From assembly GCF_017656495.1 (NCBI RefSeq), contig NZ_JACDNS010000008.1:33923-97922 (forward strand): DNA of 64,000 nt, given 5' to 3'. Numbering within the stretch: position 1 is the first letter of the stretch; every line of letters starts with the position of its first letter. The translations under genes were made by a program, and so were the position numbers. Below are positions 51,390 to 59,259 of the stretch, one piece after another. Below the pieces are notes generated by a model. That model had not been told where the DNA came from, made no database searches, and saw only the letters and a list, made by a program, of their open reading frames with translations. Source of the DNA: Thermococcus sp. GTDB lineage: Archaea; Methanobacteriota_B; Thermococci; Thermococcales; Thermococcaceae.

Positions 51390-52170
51390 ACGCCCACCCC
51401 AAAATCCTTTCCTTTCCGAGGTTGTCAATTAGCTTCCACTCTCTAACACTTTTTCCTCTGGAGGGAAGCGTTGGAACCAACTTAGTCCATGTTTTAACCC
51501 TGCTCCTCAAGTACTCAATGACATCCTCTGGGACCTCAATACCGACATTTTTCACGAGCTCTAAGATGTAGCCTGTCCTCTGGCAGAGAGAATTGCTCGC
51601 AAACCGTTTAAAGTAACCCAAGAACTCATCCCAGTCTATTTTCTCAGCTTCATAAAGTGCTTTTGTTACCTCGGAATAGCCTCCACAGTAGCTTGGTTTG
51701 TAAAAGCAGTCAAAGAACGTTTTGGCCAAGGTGGATGTATAGACCCCGTTCTTGATGATCATCCCCACTGCTTTTTCACCTAGGGCAACAGCTTTTATGG
51801 TGTACTCCCCAATTTCTTTTTCACCAGACTTCCTTGGCGTTGCCACGAAGATCGTGAACGGTTCATACTCAATAAGGCCATAGAGCCTCAGCGCCGAGGA
51901 GAATGCAATATAGCCTGGGAATACCACTAGTGCTATTTGATACGGATTTTTTATTAGAGGTTTTCCCGGCTCCTCGTTTACAAGATAAACCCCTTTTTTA
52001 AGCCTGTACAAGTAACCTTTTCTGACAAGGCTTGAGAGTACTTTTTTAATCATGTCCTTACCTAACCTTGGAAACAGTTCCTCTATCTCCTCAATTGTCA
52101 CTATGTCTACACTCTTAAGAATGCTAATTAATTCCTGTTCAGTTCTTGAAAGGTAGTAATTTTTCATCAT
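51382..52170 (-). CDS. AbiEi-type antitoxin (copy 2)
   Basis: A 262-residue AbiEi-like regulator. It has an N-terminal winged helix (LISILKSVDIVTIEEIEELF, KKVLSSLVRKGYLYRLKKG) and a C-terminal domain with PSYCGGYSEVTKALYEA, corresponding to PRYCGGIIEVAKAF in copy 1. The start codon pair ATGATG lies directly behind a 21-bp palindrome (52172-52192). It remains open although its partner toxin is frameshifted. Confidence 0.8.
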   Translation of the reverse strand: MMKNYYLSRTEQELISILKSVDIVTIEEIEELFPRLGKDMIKKVLSSLVRKGYLYRLKKGVYLVNEEPGKPLIKNPYQIALVVFPGYIAFSSALRLYGLIEYEPFTIFVATPRKSGEKEIGEYTIKAVALGEKAVGMIIKNGVYTSTLAKTFFDCFYKPSYCGGYSEVTKALYEAEKIDWDEFLGYFKRFASNSLCQRTGYILELVKNVGIEVPEDVIEYLRSRVKTWTKLVPTLPSRGKSVREWKLIDNLGKERILGWAYG

Positions 52171-52171
52171 A

Positions 52172-52192
52172 TAGTGACTATTTTGGTCACTA
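52172..52192. promoter_or_regulatory. AbiEi operator candidate 2
   Basis: TAGTGACTATTTTGGTCACTA has perfect 7-bp arms TAGTGAC/GTCACTA and abuts the AbiEi start. A TATA-like aaaatctattaag lies at about 52193-52206 on the - strand, giving a leaderless mRNA covered by the operator. Confidence 0.6.
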
Positions 52193-52209
52193 ACTTAATA
52201 GATTTTTCG

Positions 52210-52269
52210 GTAACAAAAATAATCCCACCTCTTAACAATCTTCTGCAAAACTCTGCTTGTCTCACTCAT
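52210..52269 (-). pseudogene. flippase 5'-end remnant 3
   Basis: ATGAGTGAGACAAGCAGAGT and TTGCAGAAGATTGTTAAG align to the first 20 codons of the flippase (MSETSRVLQKIVK against MSEASQALQKIAK), with a 2-nt deletion. The leader is GGGTGAGACCT. The similarity stops a few bases before the AbiEi promoter, as if the AbiE module had been inserted into a flippase gene. Confidence 0.65.
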
Positions 52270-52291
52270 AGGTCTCACCCGCTTATTTCTT

Positions 52292-52868
52292 TTAAATATT
52301 GCATGAGATGAATAAGCCCTTTACAGTCCCAATTTGTTGTATTAAAACATTAACATGATGTATTATCACTGGAACTAAGCTCTTGAGTGATTCATCTTGC
52401 CCAGTTCCAATGAGATCTACACCGAAATCACTAAACCGTTCAAGTCCAGTTAGGTGAAAGTTTCCAACATCTTTTCCCTTGTATTCCCTTGTTAACAGAA
52501 TAAATTCCCCCAACTCCACTCCATATCACAGCGGGATCTTTACAGAATTCCCCAGCTTTAATAGAATTTTGTAACTCATAAAATTCTTTAGCAAACTCAT
52601 AAAACAACCTATATCTCTCCACTAGAAAATACTTTCCATCTTTCTCTCCAATGATGCCATAATTAGAGAGCTTGTTGAGTATGTAGTAGAGAGTACTCCT
52701 TGAAAGGCTACTCTTTATGCAGAGCTCATAAGCACTTAGAGGAGTGCCCTTAAGAACGGCTAGAAGTGGTAGACTTTTCCCACTTAAAATGCTATCAATG
52801 GGCATATGACCAAACTTAGAGACCAACCTTTTAAAAAGCTCTGCAGGCTTTGCCTCACTTAACGACAC
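52292..52868 (-). pseudogene. winged-helix regulator, frameshifted in a G5 run
   Basis: The first ~117 codons (GTG start at 52868) encode a winged-helix protein: LPLLAVLKGTPLSAYELCI, then SLSRSTLYYILNKLSNYGII. At a run of five C (52507-52511, G on the coding strand) the frame breaks. The continuing reading frame (GEFILLTREYKGKDVGNF, GLERFSDFGVDLIGTGQDES) runs to 52292. One extra base at the run restores a protein of about 192 residues. It could be a real inactivation or a sequencing error in the homopolymer. Its 5' end is coupled to a 57-residue HTH gene. Confidence 0.7.
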
Positions 52869-53041
52869 TATTTTATACTTCCCTCTTTTTCTATCTTTAC
52901 CAAACCTTTTCTTTTGAGGAATGCAACAAGGATAGAGGTTCGATAAATGGATAAACCTAATTCATTAGCTAACTCAGTTATAGTTTCCTCTCCCTTAAGT
53001 TTCAAAAGTACTCTAACTTCCATTTTTGATAGAGTATTCAT
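52868..53041 (-). CDS. small HTH protein, 57 aa
   Basis: The reading frame MNTLSKMEVRVLLKLKGEE then TITELANELGLSIYRTS is a compact helix-turn-helix with a basic C-terminus, KRKGLVKIEKEG. The stop codon TAG shares its G with the GTG start of the following regulator (TAGTG), so the two are translationally coupled. This looks like a two-part MarR/TrmB-like regulator or a small antitoxin; it is too short for a confident family. No function known. Confidence 0.55.
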   Translation of the reverse strand: MNTLSKMEVRVLLKLKGEETITELANELGLSIYRTSILVAFLKRKGLVKIEKEGSIK

Positions 53042-53130
53042 GTCCAAAAATTAGAAAGTATTATCTTGGTTTTTAGACAATAAAGTGTTTGAAAAGAGTA
53101 TGTAATCTCAAGCAGAACCGTACATTCTTC

Positions 53131-53590
53131 TCAGCTCTTCAATAACTCTATCACTAAAGCGAACACCTTAGTTCGCAGTTCATTTATTAGTAAATCTAAG
53201 TCCTCTCCAATAATGCTCCTCTTCTTTGCAATAAAGAGGATGGCCAAACTTCCAACAACGGTTAAGCCAAGAGACTTTGGCGATAATCCTTGGAATTTTC
53301 TCATCCAAAATAATTAAGTTAGCGTTGAGCTCTTTAGCCAAAACTATAGCCTCAGCCTCCCCAATCTCAATCTCTTTCCTTAAAATTTCAACGCTTAATT
53401 TGTCTTCTACTTCAATAACCTTAATCCAATTTGCGTTTTTAACCTCATCAGAACCAGGCTTTCCTTTTCCTCTCTCGACAACTTCAATCCAAACAGCTCT
53501 TGGGATTGTTATCTCTCCAAAGAGTTCCCTTAAAACATTTAGTTTCCCAATTTTAGCTAATGCTATTAATGGTCCGGAATCTGAAACTCC
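53131..53590 (-). pseudogene. DUF3368 PIN-domain toxin, degraded
   Basis: Conceptual translation gives SDSGPLIALAKIGKLNVL, RELFGEITIPRAVWIEVV, IGEAEAIVLAKELNANLI and ILDEKIPRIIAK. After a one-base insertion near 53271-53276 it continues as LGLTVVGSLAILFIAKK. This is the DUF3368 PIN fold, whose members are RNase toxins paired with UPF0175. No ATG, GTG or TTG is available before the first motif in this frame. The toxin is therefore broken at both its start and its last third. Confidence 0.75.
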
Positions 53591-53835
53591 AGAGTCTCGA
53601 CATCTTCTTTTAAGTCTTCTTCATCATACTGGAGGGGTATGCCTTTTGACGCTAGAATCTCCATCATCTCCCACCTCGTCACTCTAGCAATCTCTGCCGC
53701 CTTACCCAAGCTGATTTTTCCCTCACGATAGAGCTCAATTGCCAGATAAAGCCTCACGACTTTCGGAAGATCTTTTTCACTAACCCTTAAAATTCTCGCC
53801 AAATCTTGAGAAACAGAGATAAAAACCTCACTCAT
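53566..53835 (-). CDS. UPF0175-family antitoxin
   Basis: An 89-residue protein with the UPF0175 pattern: AIELYREGKISLGKAAEIA, then RVTRWEMMEILASKGIPLQY and a C-terminal acidic tail EEDLKEDVETLEF. It has the HTH-like fold that pairs with PIN (DUF3368) toxins. The ATG at 53835 follows ggtgagat. The adjacent toxin is a pseudogene, so this is an orphan antitoxin. Confidence 0.85.
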   Translation of the reverse strand: MSEVFISVSQDLARILRVSEKDLPKVVRLYLAIELYREGKISLGKAAEIARVTRWEMMEILASKGIPLQYDEEDLKEDVETLEFQIPDH

Positions 53836-53949
53836 AATATCTCACCATGAGAATAGTAACTATAAGGAAACATAAAAAGCTTATTGTTTAGAAGAGTGTT
53901 TTATTGCGCGATGCGTAAGCGCTGAAATAGAAAAATAAAACAGGGCCTA

Positions 53950-53964
53950 AGGGGCGAAGCCCCT
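53950..53964. terminator. GC-rich hairpin after TauE gene
   Basis: AGGGGCGAAGCCCCT forms a short strong hairpin, about 20 nt downstream of the TauE stop codon on the - strand. It may mark a transcript end or be a mobile-element trace; no U-run follows on the - strand. Confidence 0.35.
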
Positions 53965-53984
53965 AACTCATAATCGAGAACAAC

Positions 53985-54734
53985 TCAAATCATCCTCTGA
54001 ATAAGTATCAGGAGTCCAATAACCAAAATTATCAAATTAATAACACTCTTCAGCTTATCTCTATCCACCCTTATGTTCATATGAGTTCCCAAATATACAC
54101 CGGGCAAAGTTCCAGCAATCAAAACAAAAGCCAAATGATAATTTATACTCCCTAAAAATGCATAGTTCAGAGCGCTGAAAGATGACAAAGCTAAACCATA
54201 AAATATCGTAACACCAACAACTTCTCTCGGACTGAGCTTAGCTAAGTTCATTAATGCAAAGCTCACTATAACTCCAGCACCAACTGAAGTAAACTGAACA
54301 GTTAGACCAACAATAAAACCAAGAACATACAAATATTCTCTTCTAGGTCTTATGGGAACGTGGATTTCTTCCTTAATTAAGCTAAGAAATGAACTGAGAA
54401 CAAGAATTGTACCAAGCAATAAGGTGAGATAATTATTAAGCGTGCTTTTATCAATAATCCTAAGCAAGATAGAACCAAGTAGAATTGCAGGCAAGCTGCC
54501 AACAAAAAGTCTCAAAGCCAAATCAAACCTAATCTTGCCTTTCTTATGATGGAAGAACACACCAAAAATTCTTGTAACAGTTGCATACAGTAAATCAGTG
54601 CCAACAGCCATCAAAGGCTCAACTCCCAAGAAAATAAGCGAAGGAGTCATCAAAGCTCCTCCACCAATACCAGTTAACCCAACTAAAAATCCAACAATGA
54701 AGCCAAGAAGAACAAAAGAGAGCATAAAACTCAC
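53985..54734 (-). CDS. TauE/SafE family anion (sulfite/sulfate-type) permease
   Basis: A 249-residue protein with about eight membrane segments and the duplicated TauE motif: GFLVGLTGIGGGALMTPSLI in the first half and GLTVQFTSVGAGVIVSFALM in the second. Family members move sulfite, sulfoacetate or related anions. It is the last gene of the sat-cysC operon, 1 nt after cysC, which supports a role in sulfur oxyanion transport. Direction is not readable. Confidence 0.87.
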   Translation of the reverse strand: MSFMLSFVLLGFIVGFLVGLTGIGGGALMTPSLIFLGVEPLMAVGTDLLYATVTRIFGVFFHHKKGKIRFDLALRLFVGSLPAILLGSILLRIIDKSTLNNYLTLLLGTILVLSSFLSLIKEEIHVPIRPRREYLYVLGFIVGLTVQFTSVGAGVIVSFALMNLAKLSPREVVGVTIFYGLALSSFSALNYAFLGSINYHLAFVLIAGTLPGVYLGTHMNIRVDRDKLKSVINLIILVIGLLILIQRMI

Positions 54735-54735
54735 C

Positions 54736-55260
54736 TTAAGGCAGATAGCCCAATTCCCTAGCTTTCCTCAGCACTGCTTCAGCTTCTTCCTCTGGGGTCA
54801 TCTTCGAGCTGTCGACCTTAACCTCCGGATTCTCCGGCTCTTCATAAACTCCATCGTAGCCAGTCAATCCCTTTATTTCACCGCGCATGGCTTTCTTGTA
54901 CAGCCCCTTTGGATCCCTCTGAATCCTGACCTCCAAAGGTGCATATACATAAACCTCAATAAATCTGCCTATCTCCTTTCTCGCGTATTCTCTAATGGCT
55001 TTATACGGGGAAATCAGAGAAACTATCGCTATGACTCCATTCCTTGATAAGAGCTTTGCCATGTAGATCACTATTCTGTTGTGCATCTCCCTCGCTTCCT
55101 TGGAAAAGCCTAAGTTTGGATAGAGTGTTTTCCTTATGACATCTCCATCAAGAATTTCAACTTTGTAGCCCATCTCTTTGAGCTTCTTCTTTAAAGTATG
55201 AGCCAGCACGGTCTTTCCAGCACCGCTCGGGCCGGTGAGCCAGATTGTAAAGCCCTCCAT
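54736..55260 (-). CDS. cysC: adenylylsulfate (APS) kinase
   Basis: A 174-residue P-loop kinase with Walker A GPSGAGKT (residues 10-17), the DGDVIRKTLYPNLGFSKEAR segment, LISPYKAIREYAR and KGLTGYDGVYEEPENPEV. It phosphorylates APS at the 3' position to form PAPS. The start ATG at 55260 follows aggtga, which overlaps the stop codon of the DUF2283 gene. The substrate APS comes from Sat in the same operon. PAPS is the donor for the sulfotransferase at 36186. Confidence 0.95.
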   Translation of the reverse strand: MEGFTIWLTGPSGAGKTVLAHTLKKKLKEMGYKVEILDGDVIRKTLYPNLGFSKEAREMHNRIVIYMAKLLSRNGVIAIVSLISPYKAIREYARKEIGRFIEVYVYAPLEVRIQRDPKGLYKKAMRGEIKGLTGYDGVYEEPENPEVKVDSSKMTPEEEAEAVLRKARELGYLP

Positions 55261-55269
55261 AGCATTCAC

Positions 55270-55485
55270 CTAAGATGTAGTCTGTTCCTCTATTTTTATT
55301 GTGATCTCACTCAGAGGCTTTGGCTTAATTCTCACCGACGCATTGATTATTTCTATTCCCACTATTTCACCATGCTCACCGTAATCTATGATAATTCCCT
55401 CATCCACTTCCACCGTATCTGCTATCTTTGCGTCTGAAAACTTGATGTACATAACATCATACTTTGGATCATATGAAATTTTCAT
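55270..55485 (-). CDS. DUF2283 protein (probable antitoxin partner)
   Basis: A 71-residue protein with the DUF2283 motif YDPKYDVMYIKFSDAKIADT and the strand GIIIDYGEHGEIVGIEIINA. DUF2283 proteins are typically encoded next to DUF4258 (RelE-fold) proteins and are regarded as antitoxins. It starts 6 nt after the DUF4258 gene. The pair interrupts the sulfate-activation operon between the phosphodiesterase and cysC. Confidence 0.8.
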   Translation of the reverse strand: MKISYDPKYDVMYIKFSDAKIADTVEVDEGIIIDYGEHGEIVGIEIINASVRIKPKPLSEITIKIEEQTTS

Positions 55486-55491
55486 TTTGCA

Positions 55492-55740
55492 TCACCTCAG
55501 GTACTTATCAACTTTCGAAGTTATATAGGCTGTTATCACAATTATTTCATCTTCATGCTCCTCATAAATGACCCTGATTAATTTTCCATCTATATTCTTC
55601 TGAGCGACCTTTCTCCCAAAATGTCCTTCTTCAACTTTGTCTGGATTAGTTAAGGCTCCGATCACGAGATCTTTTGAAATTCCTCTTTCATTCATTCTTT
55701 CCAGTGCATGGGGAATAAAGAGTATATCGCTTTCGTTCAT
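55492..55740 (-). CDS. DUF4258 protein (probable RelE-fold toxin)
   Basis: An 82-residue protein with FIPHALERMNERGISKDLV, then KLIRVIYEEHEDEIIVITAY, the DUF4258 core related to RelE/mRNA interferases. Its ATG overlaps the upstream stop codon (ATGA), so it is translated with the sulfate operon. Toxicity is predicted from the family, not shown. Confidence 0.78.
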   Translation of the reverse strand: MNESDILFIPHALERMNERGISKDLVIGALTNPDKVEEGHFGRKVAQKNIDGKLIRVIYEEHEDEIIVITAYITSKVDKYLR

Positions 55741-57152
55741 ACAACACTCCTCCCCCTGAGAGGCTTTTTCATTCCAAAGAGCTTGAGCACAGTTGGGGCA
55801 AAATCATAGATTGTAAGCTGTGTTCTCTTTGGCTCTTCCATTCCGGGCAGATAGAGGGAGAAAACTCCATACTCGGCATGAACTGCATCATCCGGACCCA
55901 AATCATTCTCTAAAAGGTATGGGCTTTCATAGCCAAGAGTTCCTGCTGCTCTCCAGTTCAAATCATCCAAGTAAACCATCATATCTGGCTTGTCACCTTT
56001 GGCAACTGGATAAATTTCTTCAGGATAGAACACCTTCGTGTCCCACTTTTCTCCGTTTGGACCCCTTATGGTCTTTATCATCTCAGCAACTTCATCCCTA
56101 ACCTCGTGATACCTTTCGGGCTCAATTATTCCCTGAGGTTCTCTTCCCTTCACGTTGAGGAAAACCCTTGAGTAATAGCCCCCCCAAGCCCATGCAATAG
56201 TTTTGCTCCAGTCAACTTTGAGCTCATTAAATCTAACCTGCCTCCCTTCCTTCAAAATCTCTGGATTCTTAATCTTCAGCAGTCCCTCTTCAATGAGCCA
56301 CTGGTTGATTGCAAAAGCTCCCTTCATTGCCTTTATTCCGTGATCTGAAACAATAATTACAGCCGTCTCATCCAAGTCCAAAAGCTTCAAAGTCTTTCCA
56401 ATTTCTTTATCAAGGAGCTTATAATAGTCCGGAATGACGTTCTTGTATGGGTTGTCATCTCCCGGATAGAGGTGGTGGTTCTCATCAAAGTACTTCCAGA
56501 ATGCGTGGTGAACTCTGTCAAGGCCAATCTCAACGAACTCAAAGTAGTCCCAGTCCTTCTCTTGAATGAGATATTTAATCACTTCAAACCGCTTTTCTGT
56601 CATCTCCCAGAGCTGCTCTTTAACTTCATCCCTGTTCTCTTTTCTAAAGACCACATCAAAGATGTATTCCCCAACTAACCGCTCAATTTCTCCCTTAAGC
56701 TCTTTTGGATACGTATAATCAACGGAAGCATCTGGTGTAATGAAGCATGAGATAAGCCAGCCGTTGATTGGCTTTGGAGGATAGCTCGGTGGAACTCCAA
56801 CCAAAACCGATTTTTTGCCTTTTTCAGATATGTAGTGCCAAACTGCTTTCTCCTTGACCATCAGGCTGTGGGCAATCCAGATGTCATTGTAAGTTCCCTT
56901 TTTCCTATGCCTAAAACCATACAAGCCAAGCTCACCAGGGGTTTTCCCTGTCGCCATCACCATCCAAGCCGGGATTGTAATGGCTGGAATTGTACTCTGC
57001 ATCGGGCCGTAAATTGACCTCTCCACTAACCACTTTATGTTAGGCAGATCATCCAAAAACCTATCAAACAAAAGCTCAGGAGGAGCTGAGTCAAGACCAA
57101 TCACAAAGACCTTCTTAACGTTCTCCAAAATTTCTCTAATTTTCTCATTCAT
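55737..57152 (-). CDS. type I phosphodiesterase / nucleotide pyrophosphatase family protein
   Basis: A 471-residue alkaline-phosphatase-superfamily enzyme. FVIGLDSAPPELLFD supplies a metal-ligand Asp, and the nucleophile Thr is in PAITIPAWMVMATG. VSDHGIKAM, VHAEYGVFSLYL and an intervening DRVHHAFW complete the two-metal site. It may hydrolyse a nucleotide or phosphosulfate intermediate in the same pathway. No signal peptide is seen. The start is placed at the ATG at 57152 after gaggtgat; the GTG at 57161 lies in that ribosome binding site. It is between the DHH and DUF4258 genes. Confidence 0.82.
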   Translation of the reverse strand: MNEKIREILENVKKVFVIGLDSAPPELLFDRFLDDLPNIKWLVERSIYGPMQSTIPAITIPAWMVMATGKTPGELGLYGFRHRKKGTYNDIWIAHSLMVKEKAVWHYISEKGKKSVLVGVPPSYPPKPINGWLISCFITPDASVDYTYPKELKGEIERLVGEYIFDVVFRKENRDEVKEQLWEMTEKRFEVIKYLIQEKDWDYFEFVEIGLDRVHHAFWKYFDENHHLYPGDDNPYKNVIPDYYKLLDKEIGKTLKLLDLDETAVIIVSDHGIKAMKGAFAINQWLIEEGLLKIKNPEILKEGRQVRFNELKVDWSKTIAWAWGGYYSRVFLNVKGREPQGIIEPERYHEVRDEVAEMIKTIRGPNGEKWDTKVFYPEEIYPVAKGDKPDMMVYLDDLNWRAAGTLGYESPYLLENDLGPDDAVHAEYGVFSLYLPGMEEPKRTQLTIYDFAPTVLKLFGMKKPLRGRSVV

Positions 57153-57157
57153 TCCAA

Positions 57158-58084
57158 TCACCTCAGATGAGCGTTAATTATATTCAAAACCTCATCAACT
57201 TTAGATTTTTCACATATACACCCTAAAACTTCCCTCTTTCCGCCGGCGTTAAATCCCCTCTCCTTTAAGGCAAAAATTATCTCGCTCATATCTATTTTTC
57301 CAGCGAGCTCGGGAGAAATTCTAAAGTATATCTGAGCTTTTCCATGAAAATCCCTATTCACAACCACTGCTCCCCTATATCCAAGCTCCCAGACTGCTTT
57401 TCTTGCAACTTTGGAGATTACATTGAAAGGACTCTCAAAAGTTATGAATGCAAACCCATCCCTAAGCTCTAAACTGCCAATTGCATCATTTATTGTCTTT
57501 TCAATTGCCTCAGCTTTTTTAATCCAAGGTTCATACTCCAAAAGATCTTTCGTGTCATAAGTCAGAAGAACGTTCACAGCTTTTTCAACTCCTTCCCTAT
57601 CCATAACTACATAGTTTGAATCAATGAGCTGGACTAATCTAAGGGCTTCGTCATCAGTTAATCCCGTTAAGAGCTCTCTAATCCTGGGAATTTCAAGTGC
57701 TTTCTTGCCTATGTCCCCCAAAGCACCTAAGGCAGTCCATTCATTCCAAATGCCAAAATATTGGGAAACAACAAAAGAAGCGGAAGGAACATATTCCCCG
57801 TTCAAAGCTGGGTTTATCTGCTTAACTTTTGGATTTCTAATTTTGGGCTGTATGTGGTGGTCAATGAAGACTGTCTCCTTATCAATGTCCTCAACTTCGT
57901 TCGGCAGGTTCAAGTCGAGCACGTAAATCTTGTCAGCTTTTTCAATAGCTTTTCTAATCCTCTCGTCAAATCTGAATTCCCCAATAGGAGGACTTAAATT
58001 TTCAAACTTATCTAAACCAAGGGCTCTAACCACTAAAGCTGCCGATGTTATGCCGTCAGTGTCCCAGTGATGGATTATCAGCAT
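57158..58084 (-). CDS. DHH-DHHA1 phosphoesterase
   Basis: A 308-residue protein with IHHWDTDGITSAAL, VFIDHHIQPK (the DHH motif) and the C-terminal DHHA1 motif NAGGKREVLGC. DHH proteins include NrnA-type nucleases and 3'-phosphoadenosine 5'-phosphate (PAP) phosphatases, and RecJ-like nucleases. Between sat and cysC genes, PAP or APS turnover is a reasonable role, inferred from context. It follows sat by 5 nt with gagtgatc as its ribosome binding site. Confidence 0.85.
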   Translation of the reverse strand: MLIIHHWDTDGITSAALVVRALGLDKFENLSPPIGEFRFDERIRKAIEKADKIYVLDLNLPNEVEDIDKETVFIDHHIQPKIRNPKVKQINPALNGEYVPSASFVVSQYFGIWNEWTALGALGDIGKKALEIPRIRELLTGLTDDEALRLVQLIDSNYVVMDREGVEKAVNVLLTYDTKDLLEYEPWIKKAEAIEKTINDAIGSLELRDGFAFITFESPFNVISKVARKAVWELGYRGAVVVNRDFHGKAQIYFRISPELAGKIDMSEIIFALKERGFNAGGKREVLGCICEKSKVDEVLNIINAHLR

Positions 58085-58089
58085 TTAGA

Positions 58090-59229
58090 TCACTCCACAA
58101 ATGGATTTTCAAAGCTCCTTATGACCTCGTAAACTTCTGGTCTCATCATGTACTCTGGCGGCTTTTCACCACTCATTATCATCTTCCTGAGCTTTGTTCC
58201 GCTTATCCTCACGTGAAACTCTTTGCTGTGCGGGCAGATTTTAGCGTTGACCATTCCGCCGCACTTTCTGCAGTAAAAAGCCTCGCGTATGAACATCGGA
58301 GTTATGCCCAAATCTGGAAACTCATCGAACAGGTCCCATGCCTCATAAGGTCCGTAGTAGTCACCAACACCTGCATGATCCCTCCCAACTATGAAGTGTG
58401 TTGCCCCAAAGTTCTTCCTCATGATTGCATGGTGTATTGCCTCTCTTGGCCCAGCATATCTCATCTCATATCTGACGGTTGCGAGTGTAGCTGCATCCTT
58501 TGGATAGTAGTGCTTGAACAGAACCTCATAGGCTTTGATGATTACCTCATCTTTGTAATCTCCTTTCTTCTTCTTTCCTAAGACGGGATTTATGAAAAGA
58601 CCGTCAACGAAAGTCAACGCAGCTTTTTGAACATATTCATGCCCCATGTGAGGAACGTTCCTCGTCTGAAAGGCAACTACCGTCTTCCATCCCCTCTCCT
58701 TAAATAAAATCCTCGTCTCAACTGGTCTGAGAGTGTATTTGGCGAAAGGATTCGGCAACTCATTCAAAAGCTCAATCTCGCCGCCGACTAAATATTCACC
58801 CATTGCATAGACTTTAGCAACGCCGGGATGATTAGGATCAGTTGTTTTGAAAACCTTTTGAGCAAATTCTTTTTTATTGTAGGTGTAAATCTCCTCAATG
58901 TGCATCCTCGCTATAGGTAAACCACCATAGTAGAGCAGAATTGCATCACCCTCTTCAAATTCGGGCTTTTCCACGTCAAGAACAATCGGAATTGTCCATG
59001 GGGTATCGTCACTAAGCCTCATATGATCCAAAACGGATTGAAAATCATCACTCGTCAAGAATCCCTTAAGTGGTGAATAAACACCATGAGCTATATTTTC
59101 AAGGTCAATTGCCCTTCCATGATCAATTTCGGCCCTTGGATATTCAGCTTGCTCACTTAGGATTCTCTCCCGTGTCTTTGGAGCAGCTATTCTCCTAACT
59201 AATTTTCCACCGTGTGGTTTAGAAACCAT
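58090..59229 (-). CDS. sat: ATP sulfurylase (sulfate adenylyltransferase)
   Basis: A 379-residue enzyme of the single-chain type. N-terminal KPHGGKLVRRIA, the active-site QTRNVPHMGHEYVQ (QxRNxxHxGH) and GRDHAGVGDYYGPYEA are all present. A small CxxC...CPHS zinc segment is followed by RISGTKLRKM. It forms APS from ATP and sulfate. The start is the ATG at 59229 after gggtgat. It is the first enzyme of the operon, 30 nt after an RHH regulator gene. Confidence 0.96.
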   Translation of the reverse strand: MVSKPHGGKLVRRIAAPKTRERILSEQAEYPRAEIDHGRAIDLENIAHGVYSPLKGFLTSDDFQSVLDHMRLSDDTPWTIPIVLDVEKPEFEEGDAILLYYGGLPIARMHIEEIYTYNKKEFAQKVFKTTDPNHPGVAKVYAMGEYLVGGEIELLNELPNPFAKYTLRPVETRILFKERGWKTVVAFQTRNVPHMGHEYVQKAALTFVDGLFINPVLGKKKKGDYKDEVIIKAYEVLFKHYYPKDAATLATVRYEMRYAGPREAIHHAIMRKNFGATHFIVGRDHAGVGDYYGPYEAWDLFDEFPDLGITPMFIREAFYCRKCGGMVNAKICPHSKEFHVRISGTKLRKMIMSGEKPPEYMMRPEVYEVIRSFENPFVE

Positions 59230-59259
59230 TCTAATCACCCAAATAAAAATTAACAGAAG

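Noticed and set aside
52292..52519. 75-aa frame as an independent gene
   Set aside because: It continues the upstream winged-helix protein after a frameshift at 52507-52511 and has no ribosome binding site of its own.
53277..53687. 136-aa frame on the + strand
   Set aside because: It is antisense to the DUF3368/UPF0175 coding sequence, has low-complexity Ser/Leu-rich translation and no ribosome binding site.
53950..53964. End of an insertion sequence
   Set aside because: No matching inverted end or target duplication was found nearby; a simple hairpin is the more economical reading.
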